Below the pieces are notes generated by a model. The model did not search any database. It was not told the DNA's origin and was given only the letters and a program-made list of their open reading frames with translations. The translations under genes were made by a program, and so were the position numbers. This document shows positions 44,205-52,894 of a stretch of 64,000 bases of DNA, in pieces (the first letter of the stretch is position 1; every line of letters starts with the position of its first letter). The stretch comes from Mycobacterium mantenii (lineage in GTDB: Bacteria; Actinomycetota; Actinomycetes; Mycobacteriales; Mycobacteriaceae): the NCBI RefSeq assembly GCF_010731775.1, contig NZ_AP022590.1, positions 2,666,001 through 2,730,000 of the forward strand, written 5' to 3'.

Positions 44205-44743
44205 AAGGACATCCCAGGGGTGAAGCGGAACAAGGTATTGCGGCAGGTGGCCACCACGGTCCCGTCCTGGCGGCGGTAGGTCTCCAGCGTCTCGACGAAG
44301 TGGCCGACGCCCAGCCGCGTCCGCTTTTCCGGCGACACCGACACCAGCTCGTCGACGACGGTCAGCACGTCACCTTCGACGATGGGCTCGGGGAACTCAA
44401 CCGTGTTGGCGGCGTTGATGAATGTGGTGCCGGGCAGCGGCACCCGCAGGGCGATCAGCGAACCCGACCTCCTGCCTCCGGGTTGCCACGGCGGCGCGAT
44501 CAGCCAGCCCATCAAAAGCGCCGGCGGCGCCAGCAGGCCTCCCCAGTGCCGGCGGGCGAACTCGGGATCCCAATAGGAGCGATTGCCGTCGCGGACCATC
44601 GCGGCGAACAACTGGATGCGGGCGGCGCTGACCGCGGTGGCCGCGGTGCGGGGCTCGCCTTTCGTGCCGACCATCCGCAGCGCATCCTGATAGGTGCCGA
44701 AGGCCAGCCGCTGGCTGAAGTCCTGATCCACGTATTGGGCCAC
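44201..44743 (-). CDS. FAS1-like dehydratase / MaoC N-terminal-type subunit
   Basis: A 180-residue hot-dog protein of the MaoC_dehydrat_N/FAS1-like group: SYWDPEFAR and GGLLAPPALLMGWL near residues 55-80 and a later GDVLTVVDELVSVSPEKR strand-turn. The usual catalytic D-H pair is not seen, so it probably forms the structural half of the hydratase encoded by the overlapping downstream gene. The GTG start follows the stop of the NTF2-like gene without any gap (TGA-GTG), so the three are one coupled unit. Confidence 0.72.
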   Translation of the reverse strand: MAQYVDQDFSQRLAFGTYQDALRMVGTKGEPRTAATAVSAARIQLFAAMVRDGNRSYWDPEFARRHWGGLLAPPALLMGWLIAPPWQPGGRRSGSLIALRVPLPGTTFINAANTVEFPEPIVEGDVLTVVDELVSVSPEKRTRLGVGHFVETLETYRRQDGTVVATCRNTLFRFTPGMSL

Positions 44744-45169
44744 TCACATGACGAGCGGGTGCCGACTCGGGACCGAATCCCACTGCAACGTACGGGAAGT
44801 GAAGTACCAGCCGCCCCGCTCGTAGATCAGGGTGTCGCGGAATGTCCCGGTGGCCCGCAGTGTGGTGTCGCCGTACATGGCGGCGAACAGCACGACGACA
44901 CAATGCTGGGACGCGTTGACCCCGTCGATGCGAATCTCGTGATCGACCGTGACCAGTCGCTGACCGTCGCCGCCGTCGAAGGCCGAACGCAGGTCGTCGA
45001 ACCGCTCACCGTCGCGGGTATAGCTGGCGCCGGAATGGCGGAAGGTGGAGATCCAGCGGTCGCGATCGCCGGCCGAGTAGGCCCGGTTGTGGCGGGCGTT
45101 CAGATCCAGGATGGCAGCGCGTCCCGTCGCGGCGTGGAGGAACTGCTCTTGTTGATAGGTCAGGGTCAT
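44744..45169 (-). CDS. NTF2/SnoaL-like protein
   Basis: A 141-residue alpha+beta cone-fold protein of the SnoaL-like group: an N-terminal helix with DLNARHNRAYSAGDRDRWIS, the central FRHSGASYTRDG strand, and WYFTSRTLQWDS at the end. Relatives include ketosteroid isomerases, dehydratases and small dioxygenase beta subunits. The visible features resemble the SnoaL_4 type found in steroid and aromatic catabolism. It is the first gene of a coupled trio with the two hydratase-like genes. Confidence 0.7.
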   Translation of the reverse strand: MTLTYQQEQFLHAATGRAAILDLNARHNRAYSAGDRDRWISTFRHSGASYTRDGERFDDLRSAFDGGDGQRLVTVDHEIRIDGVNASQHCVVVLFAAMYGDTTLRATGTFRDTLIYERGGWYFTSRTLQWDSVPSRHPLVM

Positions 45170-45210
45170 GGTGGCTCTCCAGCCTCTGTAGGGAAATGAC
45201 GGGAAATTGC

Positions 45211-45219
45211 CTAACGTAA
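45211..45219. promoter_or_regulatory. Degenerate copy of the shared CTA-N3-TAG element
   Basis: On the minus strand this reads TTACGTTAG, matching 7 of 9 positions of CTATGTTAG, 42 nt upstream of the NTF2-like gene. The match is weaker than in the other four regions and may be chance. Confidence 0.25.
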
Positions 45220-45231
45220 CAGTAACTTAAC

Positions 45232-46797
45232 TCAGCGGCGAGCGACATAACCGTGTTCTTCGCGATCCCAAGTAGCCTCACTCAAGCCACGAGCACGCAA
45301 CAAATCTTTACGTATTCGTCCGATTATGTTCTTCGGCAGTTCATTGACCGTCTCGACGAATCGAGGCACGCAGAAGTACGGCATGCGGGCCGAGCAGAAG
45401 TCCAGCAATTCCGCGAAATCCAGTGTGGCGCCTGGCCGCAACGTGATGACCACCAGCACGTCGTCCTCCCCCAGGTCGCTGGGCACGCCGACGGCCGCGG
45501 CCTCTGCCACGGCGGGATGGCACATGACGACGCTCTCCACTTCGACCGAAGAGATATTTTCGCCGCGGCGGCGCAAAGAATCCTTGAGTCGGTCCACATA
45601 TGTCAGATTCTGATCGCGATCAAGCCTCCCGAGATCGCCGGTGCGAAACCATTCCGGGTGCGGCGCTATCTGCGAATCCGCGCCGACATAACCTTCGCTC
45701 ATCACATGCGGATGCCTGGGTCGACAAGCAATCTCACCCACGGTGTCGGCGGGCAGCGGGTTTCCCTGTTCGTCGAGTATGCGCACCTCGAAATCGGGAT
45801 TCGGCCGTCCCGAGGTGCCCGGAACCCCGCTGTCGGCCACCGCCTTGACCGCGATGGGAAATGCCTCGGTGAGTCCGTACATCGTGACGATGCGGCAGCC
45901 GTAGCGTTTTTCGATCGCGCGGTAGGAACCCGCATCGATCGGAGCGGCGGAGATGAACCGCAACGGCAGCTGTGCGTCGCGCGGATCCGCAGGCATGTTC
46001 TGCAGCATCGAAACCATCGCCCCGGCGCCGGCGAACCCGATGGCACCGCGGGCGCGTATGTCGTCCCAGACCTCGCCGGGATGAAAAGCCCCCGCCAGCA
46101 CCGTGGTTGCGCCAACAAGCATGGGGACCAGGATGCTGGGCGCCGCGCTGAGGTGAAACAGCGGCATCGCCGTCCACAGCACCTCACCCTCGCGAAATTC
46201 CCAGGCCGATGAGGCCGTCGCGGCGACCGAAAAGAGGTATTGCCATGTCGTCGCGACCGCTTTGGACGGGCCGGTGGTGCCCGACGTGTAGAACAGGCAG
46301 GCGAGGTCGTCCGCCTGACCGGGGCCCCCGGCCGGTGCACCGTCGGTGTTTTGACTGACTGTCGCTGTGAGCGAATCATCCTGCACCACAACGCTCGTCA
46401 GGGTTTCCACCGCGTCGGCGACCTCGGCGGCGCGGGGCCGGCGTTCGGCGTCGGTCAGCAGCACCTTGGCCCGCGACAACCGAAGGGCGTGCAGCAGGAA
46501 GTCGCCCTTGTTCGCGGCATTGATCGCCGCGCTCACCGCTCCGATTCGCGCGGCGCCCAGCCAGAAGTACACCCATTCCGGGCATGTGCCGGTGAACAAC
46601 GCGACGCGGTCGCCCCGCCCGACACCCAAGTCGGTCAACATGTTTGCCGCGGCGCAGGACCGTCGGCGCATCTGCTCGAAGGTCACGTCGACGCCGGCAA
46701 TCGACATCATCACCCGGTCGGGATACTGCTGCGCGCGGCGATCCAGCACGGCCGGCACGGTGAAACGGTCGACGCCGAAGTCGGCGGGGCCCCGCAT
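45232..46797 (-). CDS. Acyl-CoA synthetase (AMP-forming, FadD-type)
   Basis: A 521-residue ANL-superfamily ligase. The phosphate loop is YTSGTTGPSKA near 166-176, followed by MYGLTEAF (adenine motif), the YVDRLKDSLRRRGENISS hinge near 410, and the C-terminal lysine in KNIIGRIRKD. It activates a carboxylic acid to an acyl-CoA through an acyl-AMP. The ATG overlaps the stop of the upstream Rieske gene (TGATG), so ring hydroxylation and CoA activation are co-expressed. It resembles CaiC-like ligases; the substrate is unknown. Confidence 0.9.
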   Translation of the reverse strand: MRGPADFGVDRFTVPAVLDRRAQQYPDRVMMSIAGVDVTFEQMRRRSCAAANMLTDLGVGRGDRVALFTGTCPEWVYFWLGAARIGAVSAAINAANKGDFLLHALRLSRAKVLLTDAERRPRAAEVADAVETLTSVVVQDDSLTATVSQNTDGAPAGGPGQADDLACLFYTSGTTGPSKAVATTWQYLFSVAATASSAWEFREGEVLWTAMPLFHLSAAPSILVPMLVGATTVLAGAFHPGEVWDDIRARGAIGFAGAGAMVSMLQNMPADPRDAQLPLRFISAAPIDAGSYRAIEKRYGCRIVTMYGLTEAFPIAVKAVADSGVPGTSGRPNPDFEVRILDEQGNPLPADTVGEIACRPRHPHVMSEGYVGADSQIAPHPEWFRTGDLGRLDRDQNLTYVDRLKDSLRRRGENISSVEVESVVMCHPAVAEAAAVGVPSDLGEDDVLVVITLRPGATLDFAELLDFCSARMPYFCVPRFVETVNELPKNIIGRIRKDLLRARGLSEATWDREEHGYVARR

Positions 46798-47906
46798 CAA
46801 GCTTTCGCGGCCGAGGGGTCGGGCTCTCCGTCGGCGTTATAGCCGAAGTCGGAGGGCGATGGTTGCTGCCCCGGGTAGAAGCGGTATGCCCAGCGGCGAA
46901 GCGCCGCGTAGTCGTGGGCCTCTTCGGGCGCCAGGTTCGGCTTCTCCAGGTATTTCATGTTCTCCCACGTGAAGAAGTCCTGTTTGATGACCTCTTGCTG
47001 GAGAGCCAGGAACCGGGCGGCACGTCCGGTGGGCACGTCACCGCTGTCGCCCGGCTCCCGGACGGACGCCTGCGTGTAGAAGTAATCGGTGTAGTCCTCG
47101 TCGACCGGCGTCTGACCGGTGACCTGCACGGTGGCCACCAACTCGCTGGGGAACCGCACCACGCCCAGGCCCAGCGAGTAGTTGTCGTAGATGATCTTGG
47201 CGTCGACCGGACCGTTCGGGGTCAGCCACGTCTGCGCCCGTCCCCCGCCGAAATGCGCGTTGACCGTGGCGTGCAGGTGATACCCGGCGACCTCGAACGA
47301 CGCCGTGGTGGCCGGATTGGCGGCCTTGTGCACGTATTGCACGTGGTAGGGGTCGGCGGCGTTCTCGATGATCATCTGCGGGTGCACCTTGACCCGGTTG
47401 AGCATCTGGGTGTGCGGGTGCAGCGGGTAGTACTCGTTGGTTTCCAGCTCGGGCAGCACCGGGGGCTGCCAGTACGGCGCCCGGCCGTGCCGCTCGTGCC
47501 ACGCCAGGATGAAGCCGTACCACTCCATGCTCGGGTAAGTCCGGATGCGGACGTTGTTCTTGCAGCCGATCTTGCTGTAGGGAATCAGCGCGTTGGTTCC
47601 GTCGCCGCGCCATCGCCACCCGTGCCAGGGGCAGACGATGTTTTCGCCCTCCACGGTGCCGCCGACGCCGAGGTTAGCGCCAAGATGCTGGCAGTAGGCC
47701 TCCATCACGTGGACCTGGCCGGACTGCGTGCGGAACAGCACCAACTCCTCACCGAAGTAGTGCGCGCGCCTGACTTGGCCGGGAGCCAGATCGGTCCCAA
47801 AAGCAACGATGAACCAGCCCGTCGGGAAGCGGTAGGTCGACAGCGCGATGCCGGCCTGCCCGAACTCCCGTTCTGAAGGGTCTGATTCTGGAATCGTATT
47901 CGTCAC
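46797..47906 (-). CDS. Rieske oxygenase, KshA-like
   Basis: A 369-residue Rieske non-heme iron oxygenase. Cluster ligands are Cys72, His74, Cys92 and His95 (17 residues between), and the catalytic iron motif is ENAADPYHVQYVH (NxxDxxHxxxxH pattern). Overall layout resembles the oxygenase component of 3-ketosteroid 9alpha-hydroxylase, which suggests a polycyclic substrate. The GTG start was chosen because GGAG lies 5 nt upstream; another GTG six codons earlier lacks an RBS. It is coupled to the CoA ligase and divergent from the P450. Confidence 0.85.
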   Translation of the reverse strand: MTNTIPESDPSEREFGQAGIALSTYRFPTGWFIVAFGTDLAPGQVRRAHYFGEELVLFRTQSGQVHVMEAYCQHLGANLGVGGTVEGENIVCPWHGWRWRGDGTNALIPYSKIGCKNNVRIRTYPSMEWYGFILAWHERHGRAPYWQPPVLPELETNEYYPLHPHTQMLNRVKVHPQMIIENAADPYHVQYVHKAANPATTASFEVAGYHLHATVNAHFGGGRAQTWLTPNGPVDAKIIYDNYSLGLGVVRFPSELVATVQVTGQTPVDEDYTDYFYTQASVREPGDSGDVPTGRAARFLALQQEVIKQDFFTWENMKYLEKPNLAPEEAHDYAALRRWAYRFYPGQQPSPSDFGYNADGEPDPSAAKA

Positions 47907-47987
47907 GAGAACTCCGTTTCCCACGCGGCCGGGCGCAATTGGGCCGCTCTTACCCCACCGCGTTTCGACGACTAAAGTCTATTTTTA

Positions 47988-47996
47988 CTATTTTAG
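47988..47996. promoter_or_regulatory. Shared element, copy 2: CTATTTTAG
   Basis: It is located between the divergent KshA-like oxygenase and P450 genes, inside an AT-rich patch that also forms a looser dyad GTCTA...TAGAC. The flank TTTACTAT is shared with the copy at 54514. Confidence 0.5.
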
Positions 47997-48059
47997 ACAT
48001 TGAACGTCAACGCGGCGCCCGCCGGTGGTCGCGTGACGCCTGAGCAAGCGGGGTGGTGC

Positions 48060-49298
48060 ATGACGGCCGCGGCAGTCGATCTTTCCGATTTCGCCCTGTG
48101 GCGTAACGGCTTTCCCGACGAGTTGTTCACCGAACTGCGGCGCAGCAACCCGCTGTTCCGGCACGACCTGACGCCGGGTGTCGCCTCCACCGTCAAGCGC
48201 CAATTCTGGGTCGCCACCAAACATCGGCACGCGGTCCGCCTGCACCGCGACACCGACTCGTTTACCGCGGCCGACGGCCCACTCATTCAACCTGTCGCCA
48301 TGTTCTCGTCGTTCCCGACAATCATCACGTTGGACCCGCCGGCACTGAACAAGCGCCGCAAGCTGATCTCCAACGCGTTCAATCCGCGGGCGATCGCCAA
48401 GCTGGAGAACGGCATCCGAGCCCGCGCGGCGCGGATGATCGACGGGCTGCTCGCCCAGGGCGGTGGCGACTGGATCGAGGACGTCGCCGACGCGTTGCCG
48501 ATGACGGTGATCGGCGACATCATCGGCATTCCGGAGGAGGATCGGCCGCGGATCTTCGACATATTCGACCGCATCCTCAAGGCGCTTGCGCCCGAGGACC
48601 ACCCGAGTGGTCAGGTCGAACTCGAGCTCTTCGGCTCGGTCTTCGAGTACGCGATGGAGCTCACCGCCGAAAAGCGGCGCAACCCAACCGACGACATCTG
48701 GAGCACGCTGGCGTCGGCGGTCATCACCGGTGACGACGGCGAGCCGTTCAGCCTGCCCGCCAACGAACTCGAATTCTTCTTCTTTGTGCTGGCGTTCGCT
48801 GGCAGCGACACCACCAAAAACGCCCTGGCCATCGGGTTGCAAGCCCTCGTCGCCAACCCCGAGCAGATCGAGCGGTATCGCTCGGAGGAAGCCCTGCGGG
48901 CCGGCGCGGTCGAGGAGGTGTTGCGCTGGGCGTCGCCAGTGGCGTACTGGACTCGCACCGCGAAGGTCGACGTCGAGATGGACGGCCAACACATCGCCAA
49001 GGGCGAACGCGTCGTGTCGACGCTGCGTTCGGCCAACCGCGACGAGGAGGTCTTCGAGTCGCCGTTCGTCTTCGACATCGGCCGGCAGCCCAACCCCCAC
49101 GTGGCATTCGGGGGCGGCGGACCGCATCACTGCCTGGGCGCGATGCTGGCCCGAGCGGAACTCCGCGCGGTCCTCGACGAACTGTTGTTGCGCTGCGATG
49201 ACATCGAGATCGGTCCGGCCAGGGTGGCGCATCCGAACCTGACCACCAACATGTCGATCTACGACGAGATGGCCATATCGCTGACCGAGCGGCGCTGA
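48060..49298 (+). CDS. Cytochrome P450 (island member)
   Basis: A 412-residue monooxygenase. The heme motif is FGGGGPHHCLG with Cys358, the I-helix motif is AGSDTTKNA, and the K-helix ExxR is EEVLR. A TTG at 48000 and a GTG at 48033 are in frame, but the ATG gives the usual family N-terminus; start choice is moderately uncertain. The 3Fe-4S ferredoxin 57 nt beyond its stop, on the opposite strand, is its probable electron donor. It has clear P450 homology but no CYP family can be given by eye; its place suggests alkyl or ring hydroxylation of the island's substrate. Confidence 0.92.
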   Translation: MTAAAVDLSDFALWRNGFPDELFTELRRSNPLFRHDLTPGVASTVKRQFWVATKHRHAVRLHRDTDSFTAADGPLIQPVAMFSSFPTIITLDPPALNKRRKLISNAFNPRAIAKLENGIRARAARMIDGLLAQGGGDWIEDVADALPMTVIGDIIGIPEEDRPRIFDIFDRILKALAPEDHPSGQVELELFGSVFEYAMELTAEKRRNPTDDIWSTLASAVITGDDGEPFSLPANELEFFFFVLAFAGSDTTKNALAIGLQALVANPEQIERYRSEEALRAGAVEEVLRWASPVAYWTRTAKVDVEMDGQHIAKGERVVSTLRSANRDEEVFESPFVFDIGRQPNPHVAFGGGGPHHCLGAMLARAELRAVLDELLLRCDDIEIGPARVAHPNLTTNMSIYDEMAISLTERR

Positions 49299-49355
49299 CT
49301 CAGATAGCGCGGCCCCCACACTCGCGCCGTCCCGCGCTCACCGTCGTCGGGCAAG

Positions 49356-49547
49356 TCAGTCCAGCAGCCGCAACGCGGCCTTGGGGCATTGGTCCACCGC
49401 GGCGCGCACGTCGATTTCCAGGCGCGGCGGCACGGGACCGTCCGCGATCTGCACCACATCGGCGTCACCCAGCTCGAACACTTCCGCCGCAAGCGATTCG
49501 CAGAAGCCGTTGGCCTCACACAAGTTCTCGTCGACCGTTACGCGCAT
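49356..49547 (-). CDS. 3Fe-4S ferredoxin for P450
   Basis: A 63-residue ferredoxin with cluster ligands Cys10, Cys16 and Cys54 in CEANGFC and QCP. The usual second Cys of a 4Fe-4S site is replaced by Asn13, giving the 3Fe-4S type that mycobacterial P450s use. It converges with the P450 gene and lies 18 nt downstream of the CoA-transferase start direction group, suggesting co-transcription with the transferase. Confidence 0.9.
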   Translation of the reverse strand: MRVTVDENLCEANGFCESLAAEVFELGDADVVQIADGPVPPRLEIDVRAAVDQCPKAALRLLD

Positions 49548-49565
49548 CAGATACCCTCCACTTCT

Positions 49566-51959
49566 CTAGAGGCCCTTGGGTCGGATCCCGATCACCCCGC
49601 TGGTCGCGAGGCGTGTCAGTTCTTCGTCGGTCAACCCGCACCGGTCGTGCAGGATCTCTTCATTGTGCTCGCCCAGCTTCGGCGGCGGCCGCAGCAGCCA
49701 AGTGTCCTGCCCGGCGAGGCGGGCGAACGGCGGGCAGGGGTATAGACCCAGTCCGGTACTCGCATGATGCAACGCCTCGAAGAAGCCGCGCTCGCGCAAT
49801 TGCGGATTGTCGGTGACCAGCGACGGCGATACGACGGGAGCCGCGGGAACGCCCGCGCCCGCCAGACGCTCCACGGTCGGGTCGAGCGGCTGCCCGGCGA
49901 ACCAGTCCGCCAGCCGGGCATCGATGTCGTCGGCTCGCTGGTGGCGTCCGGCGATTGTGGACAAGCCCTCGTCGTCGCACCACCCGGGTCGATCCATCAG
50001 GTCCACCAGCGCGGTCCACTGCGCATCGTCGCGAACGGTGATCGCGATCCAGTCGTCCGAACCGGCGCACCGGTAGATGTTCTGGATCGCCGCGCTGTGG
50101 CCGCGGTTGCCGCGACGGCTCAGCGTCACCCCGAAGACTTCCGACTCGATCGCCTGGATCGCGGTGGCATTGAGCACGGTTTCGAGCATCGGCAGCTCGA
50201 CCAGCTGGCCCGTCCCGGTGCGTTCGGCGAAGTTCAGCGCGGCCAGCACGGCGAACGCGGCGTGCACGCCGGCCAGCGGATCGCAGGCCCCGCGCGGTGT
50301 CACCGGCGGGGCGTCCGGCAGGCCGGTCACCCAGGCCAAGCCGGCGATCTGTTCCATGGTCGGGGCGAACCCGACCCGTTCCCGCCACGGCCCCTCCACT
50401 CCGAACGCGGGCATGCGCGCGAACACCAGTTTCGGGTTGACCTTGCGCAGTACGTCGTCGGTGAGTCCGAATTGCTCCATCACCCGCGGCGAAAAGTTCT
50501 CGATCACGACGTCGGCGCCGGCGACCAGCTCGGTGAACAGGCGGCGACCCGGCTCGGATCCCAGATCCAGTGTGACGGAACGCTTGTTGGTATTCATCGC
50601 GTGGAACACCCAGCCGTACTCCCACCAGTCGTCCACATCCGTGCGCATCCCGCCCGAGTAGCGGATGCCGTCTGGGCGCTGAATCGATTCGATCTTGACG
50701 ACGTCGGCGCCGAACGCGGCCAGCAGGTGGGTTGCGGCGGGGCCGGCCCAGAACGCGGTCAGGTCGATTATGCGAACTCCGGCCAGCGGTAGTCCGTCCA
50801 GCGTCGGATCCGCTTCGAGTTCCGCACGGCACCAAGGGGACTCGTTGTCCGCCTCACCGAGCAGGGGTGTGTCACCCACGGGTGCGGGCGCACACACCGA
50901 CATCAGCCACGGCGGCCGGGGCTGGTGGAAGCCGGCGGGGTTTTGCGTGAAGACCCCGCGCTCGCGCACGTACTCCAGCTCCCGAATGGTGGAGCCGTTG
51001 CCCAGCGCGGCGATCGGCAGCCGGAACAGCTGTCCGAGTTCGACGATCTCCGCGACGGTGCGTTCGGCCAGCCAGGGATGGATCTGTTCGCGGATCAGGT
51101 CGCGGTATTGCCACCGGCCGATTTGAAACCGCAGCTGTTCGATCTGCTCCAGCTGCGGACATTCGACCATCGCGGCGAAGTCCAGCCACTGCTGACCGGT
51201 GACCATGGTGATGCCGACGTAGCCGTCCTTGGCGGGTTCGATCGACGGCACCTCGGTGGTGCGGCGGATCGGCGGGACGCGCAGCAGCTGCGAATGCAGC
51301 CATTCGCTGCTCTGCATCGTGGTGATCGCTTCCAGCATGGACAGGTCCAGGTGTTCGCCCAGGCCGCCGCGCTCGACGCGGCGGCGCAGCGCCAGGACGC
51401 CGAACGCGGCGAACACCCCACCCATGTACTCGCCGAGATCACCGCCGATCGAAATCGGCGGCCCGGCGGGATCGCCGCGGAAGCCCGGCGAGCCCGCCCA
51501 CGCCTGCAAGGTGAACTCGGTGGCGGCCCGATCCGCGTAGGGGCCGGTCCAGCCGAAGTCGGAGATGGTGACGACGATTGCCCGCGGCGAGCGGTCCAGC
51601 AGTTGCTGCGGGTCGATGCCCAGCGCCGCGGCCCGCGCCGGGCCGGCCGTCACGACCACGACGTCGGCGGCGGCCAGTTCGTCGCGGTAGCGCTGTGACC
51701 CGGGCGCGAAGGTCGCGCTGCGCTTGCCCGCATTGAGATAGCCGAAAAACGGCGCGCTGTCCCCCGGCGGAACCGACGAACCGCTGGCAGAGTACCGCCG
51801 CAGCGAATCCCCTTGCGGCGGCTCGATTTTGTGCACCTGCGCACCGGCGTCGAGCAACAGCTTCCCGCAGTAACTGCCCGCTATCCGGTCACTGATCTCG
51901 ACGACACGCAAATCGTGTAGCGGTGTCGGCCGGCTGTCGGACCGCTCGCTCAATTGCAC
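49566..51959 (-). CDS. Fused two-domain CoA-transferase, family III (CaiB/BaiF)
   Basis: A 797-residue protein made of two family III CoA-transferase units (about 12-375 and 395-790), whereas most members are single domains of about 400. Each unit starts with a Rossmann-like LRVVEIS / VRIIDLT strand and contains the region of the catalytic Asp (GGDLGEYMGG in the first, RGACDPLAGVHAAF in the second). This class moves CoA between acids without an exposed acyl-phosphate. The gene is divergent from the GntR regulator. Fused CaiB pairs are known in mycobacterial steroid and fatty acid loci, but the substrate here is unknown. Confidence 0.88.
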   Translation of the reverse strand: MQLSERSDSRPTPLHDLRVVEISDRIAGSYCGKLLLDAGAQVHKIEPPQGDSLRRYSASGSSVPPGDSAPFFGYLNAGKRSATFAPGSQRYRDELAAADVVVVTAGPARAAALGIDPQQLLDRSPRAIVVTISDFGWTGPYADRAATEFTLQAWAGSPGFRGDPAGPPISIGGDLGEYMGGVFAAFGVLALRRRVERGGLGEHLDLSMLEAITTMQSSEWLHSQLLRVPPIRRTTEVPSIEPAKDGYVGITMVTGQQWLDFAAMVECPQLEQIEQLRFQIGRWQYRDLIREQIHPWLAERTVAEIVELGQLFRLPIAALGNGSTIRELEYVRERGVFTQNPAGFHQPRPPWLMSVCAPAPVGDTPLLGEADNESPWCRAELEADPTLDGLPLAGVRIIDLTAFWAGPAATHLLAAFGADVVKIESIQRPDGIRYSGGMRTDVDDWWEYGWVFHAMNTNKRSVTLDLGSEPGRRLFTELVAGADVVIENFSPRVMEQFGLTDDVLRKVNPKLVFARMPAFGVEGPWRERVGFAPTMEQIAGLAWVTGLPDAPPVTPRGACDPLAGVHAAFAVLAALNFAERTGTGQLVELPMLETVLNATAIQAIESEVFGVTLSRRGNRGHSAAIQNIYRCAGSDDWIAITVRDDAQWTALVDLMDRPGWCDDEGLSTIAGRHQRADDIDARLADWFAGQPLDPTVERLAGAGVPAAPVVSPSLVTDNPQLRERGFFEALHHASTGLGLYPCPPFARLAGQDTWLLRPPPKLGEHNEEILHDRCGLTDEELTRLATSGVIGIRPKGL

Positions 51960-51989
51960 CCGCCCTTCCGATCGACATGCGATCAGAGA

Positions 51990-52020
51990 AGCTATTTATA
52001 TCATTACTGCTAAAATAGCT
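51990..52020. promoter_or_regulatory. Operator-like dyad with shared element, copy 3
   Basis: AGCTATTT (51990-51997) and AAATAGCT (52013-52020) are perfect 8-bp inverted repeats 15 nt apart. The right part includes CTAAAATAG (52010-52018), which on the minus strand is CTATTTTAG. It lies between the CoA-transferase and GntR genes, as expected for an autoregulatory site. Confidence 0.6.
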
Positions 52021-52053
52021 AAGCCAGCGAGTTGCTTGTGTTTCGAGGATCGG

Positions 52054-52875
52054 ATGACCGCCTTGGGAATTGGCCCCGGCGCCCGGCGCCGGTTGTCGGC
52101 GCCGCGGATCGCCGAAATCGTAGCCGATGAGTTGCGCCGTCAGATCATCGACGGCGAGCTCGCGGACGGCGATCTCTTGCCACGCCAAGAGGTGCTCGTC
52201 GAACAGTTCAACGTGAGCCTGGTCTCGCTGCGCGAAGCCCTGCGGATTCTCGAGACCGAGGGGCTGGTTTCGGTGCGGCGGGGCAACCGTGGCGGTGCCG
52301 TCGTGCACGCCCCGGCGAAGACCAGCGCCGCCTACATGCTCGGCCTGTTGCTGCAGAGCGAGTCCGTTGAGGTCGCCGACCTCGGCATGGCGTTGCAGGA
52401 GCTCGAGCCCGCCTGCGCCGCCCTGGCCGCCCGCCGGCCGGACCGGGCCGACACCCTGGTGCCCGAACTGACGCGAATCAATGACTCGATGGCCGAAAAC
52501 CTGGACGACGGAAGGCTTTTCACGGAAATCGGCCGTGAATTCCACGACCAGGTCGTCCGTGGCTGCGGCAATCACACGATCATCGCCGTCGTCGGCAGCC
52601 TGGAGACACTGTGGAGCAGCCACGAGCGGCAGTGGGCCGACGAGAGCGCGTCCCGCGGCACCTACCCCTCGCTCACTCAGCGCCGCGCGGTGCTCAACAC
52701 GCACGTCAAGCTGACCGAGACGATCGCCGAGGGCAACGTCGACCGGGCCCGCCGCATCGCGGGTCGCCATCTGGCTGACACGCAGACCTACGTCCTGTCC
52801 GATCAGCACGATCAACGCATCTACGCGCTCTCCCCGCAGGCGTTGTCGCGGCCGCGGGACGTCCGGCACTCCTGA
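52054..52875 (+). CDS. GntR/FadR-family transcriptional regulator
   Basis: A 273-residue repressor-type protein. The N-terminal winged helix (about 18-85) has LRRQIIDGELADGDLLPRQE, split by the helix boundary, and the recognition helix region SLREALRILETEGLV. The C-terminal FCD domain (about 105-255) is all-helical with the metal-ligand pattern D...H...H (FHDQV, THVKL, GRHL). FadR-type members bind acyl-CoAs or organic acids and leave DNA on ligand binding. The ATG has GAGGA 4 nt upstream. It is the best candidate to bind the CTA-N3-TAG elements of the island. Confidence 0.85.
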   Translation: MTALGIGPGARRRLSAPRIAEIVADELRRQIIDGELADGDLLPRQEVLVEQFNVSLVSLREALRILETEGLVSVRRGNRGGAVVHAPAKTSAAYMLGLLLQSESVEVADLGMALQELEPACAALAARRPDRADTLVPELTRINDSMAENLDDGRLFTEIGREFHDQVVRGCGNHTIIAVVGSLETLWSSHERQWADESASRGTYPSLTQRRAVLNTHVKLTETIAEGNVDRARRIAGRHLADTQTYVLSDQHDQRIYALSPQALSRPRDVRHS

Positions 52876-52894
52876 AGGGCGGCCTGCAACGGTC

